Assembly: GCA_001564055.1 (NCBI GenBank)
Contig: LKNB01000013.1
Span: 1-52,064, forward strand
DNA from: Rhodothermaceae bacterium Tc-Br11_B2g6_7
GTDB taxonomy: Bacteria; Bacteroidota; Rhodothermia; Rhodothermales; Salinibacteraceae
Direction: 5' to 3'
DNA length: 52,064 bases
Both the position numbers and the translations under genes were made by a program. Below the pieces are notes generated by a model. The model was not told where the DNA came from, did not search any database, and was given only the letters and a program-made list of their open reading frames with translations. Below are positions 1-9,400 of the stretch, piece by piece; the first letter of the stretch is position 1, and each line of letters starts with the position of its first letter.

Positions 1-105
1 CCCTACTGGATGCTGCCCTACTGGATGCTGCCCTACTGGATGCTGCCCTACTGGATGCTGCCCTACTGGATGCTGCCCTACTGGATGCTGCCCTACTGGA
101 TGTGG
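1..105. repeat. 15-bp tandem repeat array at the left edge
   Basis: Six exact copies of CCCTACTGGATGCTG stand head to tail, followed by a seventh copy degenerate in its last three bases. The array runs into the window edge, so its true copy number is unknown. All three plus frames stay open through it. One frame reads as repeats of LLDAA and stops at 174-176, another reads as PYWML repeats. Composition downstream of the repeat is not convincingly coding, so I treat it as a minisatellite-like array, possibly overlapping the 3' end of a gene to the left. There are no unique spacers, so it is not CRISPR. Confidence 0.95.
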
Positions 106-235
106 AACTGCGCATGGCTTTGCGCGGGTGCCTTCTTGCATTTTTCAGGACTACAGTCTATTGTCCAATGCAGTAGGCCCCTGTGGTCTTCTCCTAACCT
201 CCGCTTCGCCTTCGGTCCTTAACTCTACACCTGTC

Positions 236-454
236 ATGTACTGGACGTTAGATCTTGCGCGGCACCTTGAAGATGCGCCCTGGCCGGCAACGCAAGATGA
301 ACTCATCGATTACGCGGAGCGTACAGGCGCCCCTCAAGAGGTCATAGAAAACCTGGAAGACCTTGAGGATGATGGCGACCCCTATGAAAGCATTGAGGAA
401 ATATGGCCGGACTTTCCTACGGCCGACGACGACTTTCTGTACACGGGCGATTAG
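236..454 (+). CDS. Small acidic DUF2795-family protein
   Basis: Codes for 72 residues, beginning MYWTLDLARHLEDAPWPAT. The ATG at 236 is preferred because homologues, as I recall them, start here and the open frame upstream runs into the repeat array with unlikely composition. The protein is very acidic, with DE-rich stretches around residues 40-55 and at the C-terminus, and has the compact helical look of DUF2795 proteins, where a short helix-turn-helix-like segment (here DELIDYAERTGAP) is followed by an acidic patch. No biochemical role is known to me for this family. It stands alone between the repeat and the outer-membrane protein gene, 29 bases upstream of the latter's start. Confidence 0.8.
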   Translation: MYWTLDLARHLEDAPWPATQDELIDYAERTGAPQEVIENLEDLEDDGDPYESIEEIWPDFPTADDDFLYTGD

Positions 455-483
455 TTCCACAGCATAGCCGTGCTTCATGCGCT

Positions 484-3027
484 ATGTGGTTGGTGCTCGT
501 TTGCTTTATAGGGTTGCTTTTCGATCGGCCCATGGCCGAGGCTGCAACGCACGCGTCGTACCACAGCCCGGATGTTGCAGCACTTGCCCAGCCACGGGTA
601 ACGGCGGGGATTTCGGCGCCTCCCCTTTCAACCGTTGCCGATACGACAGAAGCCCCCCGCCCGGTCGTCACCCGGGTGCGGTTCGAAGGGGGCGAGGCTT
701 TCCCTAAAGCAACCCTTGAGGGCCGGGTGCGCACGACGGCCAATCGGCGGTTCCTGGGGATTCCGGGCTTTACGTGGTGGGTCTGGCTTTACGAGTTGGG
801 CGACTCGGGCCGGCTGGGGGACCGGGTAGGGCAGGCCCTCAAGTCAAGTGGCGAAGCTCCGGCTCTGTTAGATGAAACCGTGCTTGCCTCAGACGTGGAA
901 CGCCTGGAGGCACTCTTTCAGCAAGAAGGGTTTCGCGAGGCTGCCGTCGAGGCACGCGTGGATACCACGGACGGTGGCCAGAAGGCAGAGCTGACGTTCT
1001 CCATCGAGCCCGGTCCGCCCACATTTTTCCGGGAGATCCAGTACACCGGGCTGGAGGCCTTGTCCAACAGCCAGCGCCGTCGGCTGCTGCGCGCGTCGGT
1101 CATCCCCGCAGTCCAGCGCCCCGACACCACGCTGCGCTTCATTGCCGACCAGCGGCGCTACTCGGAGCCCCTGCTGCTGGAAGAGCGGCGCCGGCTGCTT
1201 ACGTTCCTGCGCAACGAAGGCTACGCCGCCGTGACGCGCGACTCGATCCGGGCATTCGTCGAGCGAGCAGCACCGGATTCGTTTGACGTAAACTTGCGAG
1301 TGCAGACGGGCCCGCGCTACCGGTTCGGCGATGTGCAGGTGGATGTTACCGGACCAGAGCCCAGGGCGGAGACCCGCACAGACACACTGGCGCTTGGCGA
1401 GGGCAGCGGACGGATGATCGTGCGTATTGAGCAAGACCGCCGGCTCCGCCCCAGTCTCATCCGCCGCACGCTGCGTTTCCAGCCGGGGGAATGGTATAGC
1501 CAGGACGACGTGTTGAACACGCGACGCCGGCTGGAAGCCACCGGCGTCTTTGGGTTGACGGATATCTCCATGGGCACCCCGGATTCCACAGACGCTACGC
1601 TGGGGCAGGAGGCGGCCGAGCGGCTCCCCCAACAGATCCGCCTGCGCACCCAAGCACGGCATCGTATCCGGTTGGAGATGTTTGCCCTCCAGCGGTCCGG
1701 CGCCCTCGGCGTGCTGGATAACGAATTGGGCTCCGGCCTGGGGCTTTCCTACAACAACCTGAACCTCTTTGGCGGTGGCGAAGCCTTTCAGGTAGGCCTC
1801 TCGGGCTCTATCGCTGGGGACATCCAGCGGCAGATCCTGACGACCTCCCAGCTTGAAGCCTCCACCTCGTTGCAGGTCCCCTACCTGATCGAACCGTTCA
1901 GTGGGCTGGACGAGCGCCTCGGGCTCTTCGATGCGCGGACGCGGCTGTCGTTTAGTTTCCTGACGTTGCGCAGCCCCGAGCTTCGGTTTGCCATTCGCGG
2001 CCGTGGGAGCGGGCAGCTTCGCCTGGAAATGCAACACACCCCGGCGGTCACCTCCCTCGTCGACATTCCAACGGTCAGCTTCAGCAATCCGGATACACTG
2101 TCCGGCTTCCAGCGCGACATTCTGGATCGTCTGATTGGCTCCGAAGACGATCCGGTGATCGCCGATCCGGTCCAGCGCGCTCAGGTGCTGGAAGACTACA
2201 CCCAGCCCCAGTTCAACAACGCGTTCCGCTACACTCTCCGCGCAGCCAACGTGGATCCGCTGCGCCGGGAGCAAGGCTTCAGTTATGAGGGCGTGTTTGA
2301 GGTGGGAAGCCACGTCCCATACCTGCTGGATCGGTTCGTGCTTTCGCCGGATACGCTATCCGGACGCCTGCCCATTGGCACGGGCGATGGGCTACTGTAC
2401 CGCCCGTACATCCGGCTCATCGGGGACGCGCGCCAGTACCGCCCCTTTGGGCGTAACGGTGTGCTGGCCGGGCGGCTTTTTGTTGGGTTTGCCCAACCGA
2501 CGGGCCCATCCAATGTGGTCCCCTTTGACCGGCGGTTCTACAGTGGCGGGGCCTCCAGCGTGCGTGGATGGCGCCTTCGCGAACTGGGTCCGGGCAGCGT
2601 GCAATCGTTTGCTCAAGGCCCGTCCGCTACGGGAGAAACCAATCTCTTCGGAGGCGACATCAAGCTGGAGGGGAGCCTGGAGGTCCGGCGTACAGTCATC
2701 CGCAACTTCCTGGCAGCGAACTGGATTGTGGCGGGTTTTGTGGACGCGGGGAACGTCTGGTTTGGGCCCAGCAACCCGGGCTTTCAGACCGATGCCCCCG
2801 ACCAGGCCACCGGTAAATTCCGTGTCGACTCATTCTTTCGCGAGGTGGCGGTTGGCTCGGGCTTCGGGATGCGGCTGTCGTGGGAGTACCTGGTGGCCCG
2901 GTTCGACCTGGGCTGGCGCGTCATCGATCCAGCCAATCCGGACGGCGGCATCTTCCCTCAAGATGACCGGGGGGCGCTCTTTGCCGATCCCGCGATTCTC
3001 CACTTTGGTATTGGGCACACGTTTTAA
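484..3027 (+). CDS. POTRA/Omp85 outer-membrane assembly protein, BamA/TamA-like
   Basis: 847 residues. The N-terminus (MWLVLVCFIGLLF...AEA) is a signal peptide without a usable lipobox. The ATG at 484 places it correctly; the longer frame from 403 would bury it. Residues about 60-420 contain several POTRA-like units (for example VTRVRFEGGEAF and FFREIQYTGLEAL). The rest is the 16-strand Omp85 barrel, with the family hallmark RFYSGGASSVRGW around residue 690 and a terminal aromatic residue (GHTF) as recognised by the Bam machinery. Bacteroidota usually carry a true BamA plus TamA/TamL-type relatives; the long pre-POTRA insertion makes the TamA-like class more likely here. It probably inserts or exports outer-membrane proteins. 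No tamB neighbour is visible. Confidence 0.9.
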   Translation: MWLVLVCFIGLLFDRPMAEAATHASYHSPDVAALAQPRVTAGISAPPLSTVADTTEAPRPVVTRVRFEGGEAFPKATLEGRVRTTANRRFLGIPGFTWWVWLYELGDSGRLGDRVGQALKSSGEAPALLDETVLASDVERLEALFQQEGFREAAVEARVDTTDGGQKAELTFSIEPGPPTFFREIQYTGLEALSNSQRRRLLRASVIPAVQRPDTTLRFIADQRRYSEPLLLEERRRLLTFLRNEGYAAVTRDSIRAFVERAAPDSFDVNLRVQTGPRYRFGDVQVDVTGPEPRAETRTDTLALGEGSGRMIVRIEQDRRLRPSLIRRTLRFQPGEWYSQDDVLNTRRRLEATGVFGLTDISMGTPDSTDATLGQEAAERLPQQIRLRTQARHRIRLEMFALQRSGALGVLDNELGSGLGLSYNNLNLFGGGEAFQVGLSGSIAGDIQRQILTTSQLEASTSLQVPYLIEPFSGLDERLGLFDARTRLSFSFLTLRSPELRFAIRGRGSGQLRLEMQHTPAVTSLVDIPTVSFSNPDTLSGFQRDILDRLIGSEDDPVIADPVQRAQVLEDYTQPQFNNAFRYTLRAANVDPLRREQGFSYEGVFEVGSHVPYLLDRFVLSPDTLSGRLPIGTGDGLLYRPYIRLIGDARQYRPFGRNGVLAGRLFVGFAQPTGPSNVVPFDRRFYSGGASSVRGWRLRELGPGSVQSFAQGPSATGETNLFGGDIKLEGSLEVRRTVIRNFLAANWIVAGFVDAGNVWFGPSNPGFQTDAPDQATGKFRVDSFFREVAVGSGFGMRLSWEYLVARFDLGWRVIDPANPDGGIFPQDDRGALFADPAILHFGIGHTF

Positions 3028-3148
3028 CCGCGGGCCCGCGACGCCCTTCACGGGTTGTTCGGATAGCGGCGGCCCTGTTGGTCGCAACTTGCCCGGATGA
3101 TTGCTTATACTACGGGTCCGCCGTACGCTCTGCTATGCACCCGCGTCT

Positions 3149-3760
3149 ATGTCTATTCTGCGTTCGTTGTACCGAGGAGGCCAGCGCCTTGCCGGGCGTG
3201 TGCTTCAGCGAACCATTGATCAGCGCACGGCAGACATCATGAGCCTGCTGAGCGAGGTCCCCCTGTTTCAGGAACTGCAGCAGACTGCCCTCCATGAACT
3301 GGCCGACATTACGCACCAGCGCACGTATCGCCGCGACGAATTTCTCTATTATGAAAACGATCCGGGTATGGGCCTGTACGTGGTAGAGCAGGGGTCGGTG
3401 CGCCTGCTTATGGGCGATGCGGACGGCACACTGCAAGAACTCCAGAAACTGGGCACGGGCCAGGTCTTTGGCGAACTCTCGCTCCTCGATAGCTTCAAAC
3501 GGATGGAAACCGCGCAGGCTGTCACTGAAACCACGGTGCTCGGCTTCTTTCGTCCAGATCTGTCGATGCTCAGCATGCGAAACCCGCAGGTGGGCGCGCA
3601 GGTGACGGCCGCGCTGGCTCGCTACCTGGCCCACCGGCAGGTAGAGCTCATCAACATGATCAGTTCGGATGCCGGTCCACTGCAGGCCCGCCGGATGCTT
3701 ATAGAGGCTTCAACCACGGCGCTTGGGAGTACGGTCGGGCGCCCCACTAATGGGCGGTAA
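3149..3760 (+). CDS. Cyclic-nucleotide-binding-domain protein without HTH
   Basis: 203 residues from the ATG at 3149 (MSILRSLYRGG). Residues about 45-165 form a CRP/FNR-type cNMP-binding beta-roll: PLFQELQQTALHELA, then the phosphate-binding cassette FGELSLLDSFKRMETAQA. The cassette keeps the Glu and an Arg but not the usual R-A-[AS]-x-x pattern, so ligand binding is uncertain. Only about 40 residues follow the roll, and they show no winged helix, so this is a single-domain sensor rather than a transcription factor of normal CRP length. It lies 121 bases after the Omp85 gene and 47 before the methyltransferase. The partner it signals to is not evident. Confidence 0.8.
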   Translation: MSILRSLYRGGQRLAGRVLQRTIDQRTADIMSLLSEVPLFQELQQTALHELADITHQRTYRRDEFLYYENDPGMGLYVVEQGSVRLLMGDADGTLQELQKLGTGQVFGELSLLDSFKRMETAQAVTETTVLGFFRPDLSMLSMRNPQVGAQVTAALARYLAHRQVELINMISSDAGPLQARRMLIEASTTALGSTVGRPTNGR

Positions 3761-3807
3761 CAGGTTGCTGTTGCCCCCTTCTCCTGTCCACTACATCGTT
3801 GCTGCCT

Positions 3808-5238
3808 ATGGCTACCGACGCACAGCCGCCGCCCAAACGGGGGGCTACCCTCACCCTTGAGATCGAAAAGTTCGCGGATAAAGGGATGGCCCTGGCCCGT
3901 GTCGACGGGTTCGTCATCCTGGTACGGGAGGGCGTACCTGGCGACCGGGTGAAGGCCCGCATCTACAAGAAGAAAAAGCGATACGCTGAGGCCGAAATTG
4001 AAGAGGTGCTGGAGCCAAGTGCCTTACGCACGGAGCCCCGCTGCTACTACTTCAGCACCTGCGGCGGCTGCAAGTGGCAACACGTCCAGTACGAGGCGCA
4101 ACTCGAAGCCAAGCGGGAAAGCGTCGAAGGTGCCCTTCAGCATCAGGGTGGTTTTTCGCTGGACAACGTCGAGGTGCAGCCGACCATTGGGGCGGAGGAG
4201 ATCTACCTCTACCGCAATAAAATGGAATTCTCGTTCAGCGCGCAACGCTGGCTTACGCCCGAGGAAATTGCGACAGGGCGGGACTTTGACACCGACTTTG
4301 CGCTGGGGCTGCATGTGCCCGGCAACCCGTTCAAGGTGCTGGATCTGAAGGAGTGCCACCTGCAGTCGGAGGTGAGCCAGCGTCTCGTAAACGGCGTGCG
4401 GGAGCTGGCTAAGGCTGAAGGCTGGGAGCCATGGCACATCCGGAAGCATGAGGGCTTTCTGCGGCACCTCGTTATTCGGCAGGGCACGCACACGGGGGAC
4501 CTCATGGTCAACCTTGTGACGAACGGCCATCACCCCGAGCGCATGCAGACCATGGCGGCCTACCTGCAGGCGACGTTCCCGGAGGTCACGACCTTTGTCA
4601 ACACCATCAATACGGGGGTGGCCCAAACCGCCTTTGGGGAAGCCGTGCACACGATCTTTGGGCCGGGCGTTATTTATGATACCATTGGGCCGTACCGGTT
4701 CGAGATTGCCTCGAATGCGTTTTTTCAGACGAATACGCGCCAGGCCGAGCGGCTCTACGCGGTGGCGCGGGACATGGCTGACCTTCGTCCGGACGACCTG
4801 GTGTACGATCTGTACTGTGGCGCAGGGACCATCTCCATCTTTATGGCAGATGCCGTGGCCCATGTGGTGGGGGTAGAGCTGGTAGAAGAGGCTGTGGCCA
4901 ATGCCCGCGCTAACGCCGCCCACAACGGGGTGGAGAACACCACCTTCGTCGCGGGCGACCTGAAGGAGCTCTTTACCCCATCGTTTATTGAGACGCACGG
5001 ACCGCCCGACGTGCTCGTCGTCGATCCCCCCCGGGGCGGCATGCATCCGGACGTAGTGAAGCAAATCGCCACGATGCGCCCTGAGCGCTTTGTGTATGTG
5101 AGTTGTAATCCGCAGACCCAGGCGCGCGATCTGGAGATGCTGTCGGAGGTGTATAGCATTGAGGCGGTGCAGCCGGTTGACCTGTTTCCTCATACACAGC
5201 ATATCGAGAATGTGGTGTCGCTCCGCGCGATCGGCTAA
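3808..5238 (+). CDS. rlmD: 23S rRNA (uracil-C5)-methyltransferase, RlmD/TrmA family
   Basis: 476 residues from ATG 3808; a TTG three codons upstream is the alternative start. The order is as in RlmD: an N-terminal TRAM RNA-binding domain (about residues 12-70), a [4Fe-4S] cysteine cluster (C79, C85-GG-C88 and a later Cys in KECHLQ), then a Rossmann methyltransferase with DLYCGAGTISIFMA for SAM binding, DPPRGGMHP, and the nucleophilic Cys at about 433 in VYVSCNPQTQARD. It would transfer a methyl from SAM to C5 of a uridine in 23S rRNA (U1939 and/or U747 in E. coli numbering). Single-copy family members in Bacteroidota may do both positions, so the exact target is open. Confidence 0.93.
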   Translation: MATDAQPPPKRGATLTLEIEKFADKGMALARVDGFVILVREGVPGDRVKARIYKKKKRYAEAEIEEVLEPSALRTEPRCYYFSTCGGCKWQHVQYEAQLEAKRESVEGALQHQGGFSLDNVEVQPTIGAEEIYLYRNKMEFSFSAQRWLTPEEIATGRDFDTDFALGLHVPGNPFKVLDLKECHLQSEVSQRLVNGVRELAKAEGWEPWHIRKHEGFLRHLVIRQGTHTGDLMVNLVTNGHHPERMQTMAAYLQATFPEVTTFVNTINTGVAQTAFGEAVHTIFGPGVIYDTIGPYRFEIASNAFFQTNTRQAERLYAVARDMADLRPDDLVYDLYCGAGTISIFMADAVAHVVGVELVEEAVANARANAAHNGVENTTFVAGDLKELFTPSFIETHGPPDVLVVDPPRGGMHPDVVKQIATMRPERFVYVSCNPQTQARDLEMLSEVYSIEAVQPVDLFPHTQHIENVVSLRAIG

Positions 5239-5353
5239 GCCCGCGTCGGGGCCGGACCGCCGTGTGCTACTTGGGTCCTGGTCCCTGGCCGCTCCTGATG
5301 ACGGCGGGCAGCCTCCAACGTTTTGATTACTCCCTAACAATCCTTTCGCCGCT

Positions 5354-6382
5354 TTGCCTGCATCCGATTCGCCACACGCCAAAACCGCCTTCGTCACAGG
5401 CGGTACTGGATTTATCGGTAGCCACCTCGTCGAGGCGCTACTCGACCGAGGGTACACCGACGTGCGCTGCCTCATTCGCAGCGAGCCCAAATGGTTGGAG
5501 GGCCTGGACATCACGCCCGTAGAGGGCGATCTGGGGGATGTGGAGCTGCTCTGGGAGGCCCTCCGCGGGGTAGATTACGTGTACCATGTAGCCGGCGTGA
5601 CCCGGGCCCCCAGCTGGGAGGCGTTCAAGCGCGCAAATGTCACAGCCACCCTCAACCTGATGGGCGCTGTGAAGATGGCCAATCCCGCAGTGAAGAAGGT
5701 GCTGGTGACCAGCAGCCTGGCCGCCGTGGGACGCTGTGATGGTGGCCTTGCGACGGAAGAAACGCCGTTGCAACCGATCAGCCGGTACGGCAAGAGCAAG
5801 GCGCAAATGGAGGAAGCGCTGGCTGATGCGCATCAGATGCGACAGTCTTACCTGGAGGCCTTGCCCATCACCATCGTCCGTCCGCCGGCGGTGTATGGTC
5901 CGCGCGAGGCCGACATCTACACCTTCTTCAAAACGGTAAGCCGGGGCCTGTGCCCGGTGATTGGCGGCAAGAGCACGGAGCCCGCGCTCAGCCTTGTGCA
6001 TGTGGATGACCTCGTACAGGGTATGATTGCAGCAGCTGAGCACCCGGACACGGCCGGGGAGACCTTCTTTCTGGGGTCAGAAGCCTTTCATTCCTGGCAG
6101 GGTATTAAGGAGGCGACCACGCAGGCGCTGGATACCTGGGCGCTTACGCTACCGATTCCCGGGCCGCTGGTGCAGGCGATTGGCGCCATCGTAGAGCTGG
6201 GTGGCAAGCTGACCGGCCAGTATCCGCCGCTGAACCGAGAAAAAGCCCGAGAGATACGCCACGCATGCACAATGTGCAGCATCCACAAGGCCCGGCGCAC
6301 CTTTGGGTATAACCCCACGGTTGAGCTGGAGCCGGGCATTCAGCAGACGATCGACTGGTACAAGGCCAACGATTGGCTGTAG
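5354..6382 (+). CDS. NAD-dependent epimerase/dehydratase (extended SDR)
   Basis: 342 residues starting at a TTG (MPASDSPHAKTAF); no in-frame ATG lies between this and the Rossmann motif, so TTG is the likely start. The nucleotide-binding motif GGTGFIGSH is at residues 16-24, a Ser in VTSSLAAVG provides the catalytic Ser, and YGKSK is the Tyr-x-x-x-Lys dyad. PPAVYGPRE is typical of the extended SDR family, which includes sugar-nucleotide epimerases and 3-beta-HSD-like enzymes. The C-terminal part has a moderately hydrophobic stretch around residues 265-285. The substrate cannot be read from the sequence. It sits between the rRNA methyltransferase and kgd, 115 and 71 bases away, and may be its own unit. 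Confidence 0.88.
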   Translation: MPASDSPHAKTAFVTGGTGFIGSHLVEALLDRGYTDVRCLIRSEPKWLEGLDITPVEGDLGDVELLWEALRGVDYVYHVAGVTRAPSWEAFKRANVTATLNLMGAVKMANPAVKKVLVTSSLAAVGRCDGGLATEETPLQPISRYGKSKAQMEEALADAHQMRQSYLEALPITIVRPPAVYGPREADIYTFFKTVSRGLCPVIGGKSTEPALSLVHVDDLVQGMIAAAEHPDTAGETFFLGSEAFHSWQGIKEATTQALDTWALTLPIPGPLVQAIGAIVELGGKLTGQYPPLNREKAREIRHACTMCSIHKARRTFGYNPTVELEPGIQQTIDWYKANDWL

Positions 6383-6453
6383 CGCTTGAAACGTGCGCGG
6401 TGTCCTCTTCCTGTTGAGACCCCCCCACAATAGGTTAGCTCCCCGTCACCCGC

Positions 6454-9400
6454 GTGATTGGGAATCCTTCCGTAACGGGCATCGTAGGTCCCTATTACCC
6501 ATTCCCCTTACCACCCAACACCCCGTCTCCAGTGAGCCCACTCGGATTCAATACTGGTTACATCGATGAACTCTACCGCCAATACCTGGAGGACCCCGAC
6601 AGTGTAAGCGAAAGCTGGCAGGAGTTCTTCTCCGACTACCGTCCCAATGAGACGTTCGTATCCAGCGTGGAGCCTCCCGCGGATACAGGGGACGGGGAGC
6701 CAGCCGCTAAGGCGGAGCCCTCAGTGGTTACGCCTACGCCGGAGAAGCCCGCCAAAGCGCCCGCCGCTCGCCAGGGTGATGGCGCCGTGGAAGAGGCCAT
6801 CAAACCGGCTTCCGCTCCGGCGGTTGATCCCGATGCCGCGGACGTCAAGCCTATCCGTGGGCCGGCGGGCAAGATCGTCGAGAACATGGAGGCGAGCCTT
6901 GGGGTGCCAACGGCTACGTCCGTGCGGGATGTACCGGTGAAGCTGCTGGCCGAAAATCGCCAACTCATCAACGAGTACCAGCGGTACATCGGGGGCGAGA
7001 AGGTATCGTACACCCATATTATCGCCTACGCGGTGGTCCGGGCGCTACAGCACGTGCCCAACATGAACACCACCTTCCGGCACGACAACGGCACGCCGCA
7101 GCACATCATCCCGAAGCAGATCAACCTGGGGCTGGCCATCGATATTGAGCGGCGGGGCAAGCGCACGCTGCTGGTGCCGAACGTGAAAGATGCCGGGTCG
7201 CTTAACTTCGCCCAGTTCCTGGGGGCCTACAACGATCTGATCCGGCGCGCCCGCGGTGGTGATCTGGAGATCGACGACTTCATGGGCACAACCGCGACCA
7301 TCACCAACCCGGGGATGATTGGCACCTCGCTCTCCGTGGCGCGGCTGATGCCCGGGCAGGGGGTCATCGTAGGGGTCGGCTCCATCGGCTATCCGCCGGA
7401 GTACCATGCCTACCCGCCTGAGGTGGTCAGCAAGACGGGCCTCTCGCAGGTCATGAACATCACCTCCACGTATGACCACCGTGTTATTCAGGGCGCGCAG
7501 AGCGGCGCGTTCCTGGCGCATATCTCGGAGCTGCTGCTGGGGCAGCATGACTTCTACGCTGATGTCTTCGACGCGCTCAACATTCCGTACCAGCCGTACA
7601 CCCTAAATCTTGACTCGACGCCGCAACTGGGCGACCAGACGGGCGACGAGATGACGATGGTGGAGAAGGAGGCCAAGGTGCTACAGCTCATCCGGGCGTA
7701 CCGGGTGCGGGGCCACCTACAGGCCGACGTAAACCCTCTGGGCCACGAAGGGAATTACCATCCTGAGCTCGATCCGGCCAGCTACGGCCTTACGATCTGG
7801 GACCTGGACCGAAAGTTTGTCACCGGGGGGCTTGGGGGGAAAGAAGAACTGCCCCTTCGCGACATCCTCGACATCGTGCGGCAAACCTACACTCGCAAGG
7901 TGGGCGTCGAGTTTATGCACATCTCGGACCCGGACGAGCGCCGGTGGCTGCAGGAGCGCATCGAGCCCACGCGCATGACGGATGAGATCACGCCCGAGCA
8001 GCAGCGCCGCATTCTCACCCGGCTCAACGCCGCCGAAGCCTTCGAGCGCTTCATCCACACCAAGTACATCGGCCACAAGCGGTTTTCGCTGGAAGGGTCG
8101 GAGACGATGATCCCGATCCTGGATACGCTCCTCTCCGATGCTGCTGAGCAGGAGGTCGGCGAGGTGGTGGTGGGCATGGCCCATCGCGGCCGGCTGAACG
8201 TGCTGGCCAACATTCTCGGCAAGCCGTACGAAACCATTTTCTCCGAGTTTGAAGGCAGTATCGATCCGAACACTACCCAGGGATCGGGGGATGTGAAGTA
8301 CCACCTCGGCTCGCGCGGGACCTACGAGAGTCCGAACGGCTCCACCGTGGATGTCACCCTGGCCTCTAACCCGAGCCACCTGGAGGCTGTAAACCCCGTG
8401 GTGGAAGGCATGGTGCGGGCCCGGCAAGAGGCGCTCCGCCGCCAACACCGGGACGATACCGGTGGCGAGTTTATGAATGCCGTTTGCCCGCTGCTCATCC
8501 ACGGCGACGCCGCCTTCGCCGGGCAGGGGGTGGTCGCGGAGACCCTCAACCTGAGCCAGCTCCGCGGTTACAAGACGGGCGGTACCGTGCACCTGGTCAT
8601 CAACAACCAGATTGGGTTCACCACGCTGCCGTCCGATGCACGGAGCTCGACGTATGCCACCGACATCGCCCGAATGATTCAGGCGCCCATCTTCCACGTG
8701 AATGGGGACGACCCGGAAGCTTGCATCCGCGTGGCCCGGCTGGCCCTGGACTACCGGCAGGTCTTCAACAAAGACGTGGTCATCGATATGCTGTGCTACC
8801 GCGTGCACGGCCACAACGAGGGCGACGAGCCGACGTACACCCAGCCGCTGCTCTACGAGAAGATTGAGGCGCAGCGGTCGCCTCGGAAGATTTATACGGA
8901 AAGCCTGCTGCGGCGCGGTGCCATGGAGCCGGACCAGGCCGAGCAGCTGCTGGATGATTACCGGGCCAAGCTCCAGGAAGCCTTTGAGCGGACCGAGGAC
9001 GTGAAGGAGCGCGATCCGGAAGACTTATTTGAGGATCTGGAGGAACGGCGGCAGGAGGAACGCACCCTGCCCGTGGTGGACACAGCCGCGCAGGAGGACC
9101 ACCTGGCCCAGGTCGTGGATGTCCTGGTCAACCTCCCCGACGACTTCAATGTGCACCACAAGCTGGAACGCCAGTTTAAGCGGCGCGACAAGCTCTTCCA
9201 CGAGGATGGCCGCATCGACTGGGCGTTCGCTGAGATCCTCGCCTTCGGGACGCTGCTCCTGGAAGGCATCTCCGTGCGCCTGAGCGGGCAGGACTCCCGG
9301 CGTGCCACGTTTAGCCAGCGGCATGCTGTGCTCTACGATCAGCAAACAGGTGGTGAGTACATCCCGCTGAACAACATGAGCGAGGAGCAAGAGCGCCTGC

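Noticed and set aside
1..105. CRISPR array or repeat-protein gene at the left edge
   Set aside because: Repeats are directly adjacent with no spacers, so not CRISPR. The PYWML translation continues into Trp/Cys-rich, non-protein-like sequence, so a repeat protein is unsupported, though a gene entering from the left cannot be excluded.
889..2313. Long minus-strand open frame (474 codons) inside the Omp85 gene
   Set aside because: It is antisense to a well-supported coding frame, has His/Arg/Ala/Gly-rich composition without any motif, and is the usual GC-rich third-position shadow.
4024..5514. Long minus-strand frame across the rRNA methyltransferase
   Set aside because: No recognisable domain, and the plus frame shows all RlmD motifs.
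7717..8814. Minus-strand frame of 365 codons inside kgd
   Set aside because: Antisense shadow of the E1 domain, rich in Val/His/Gly with no family motif.
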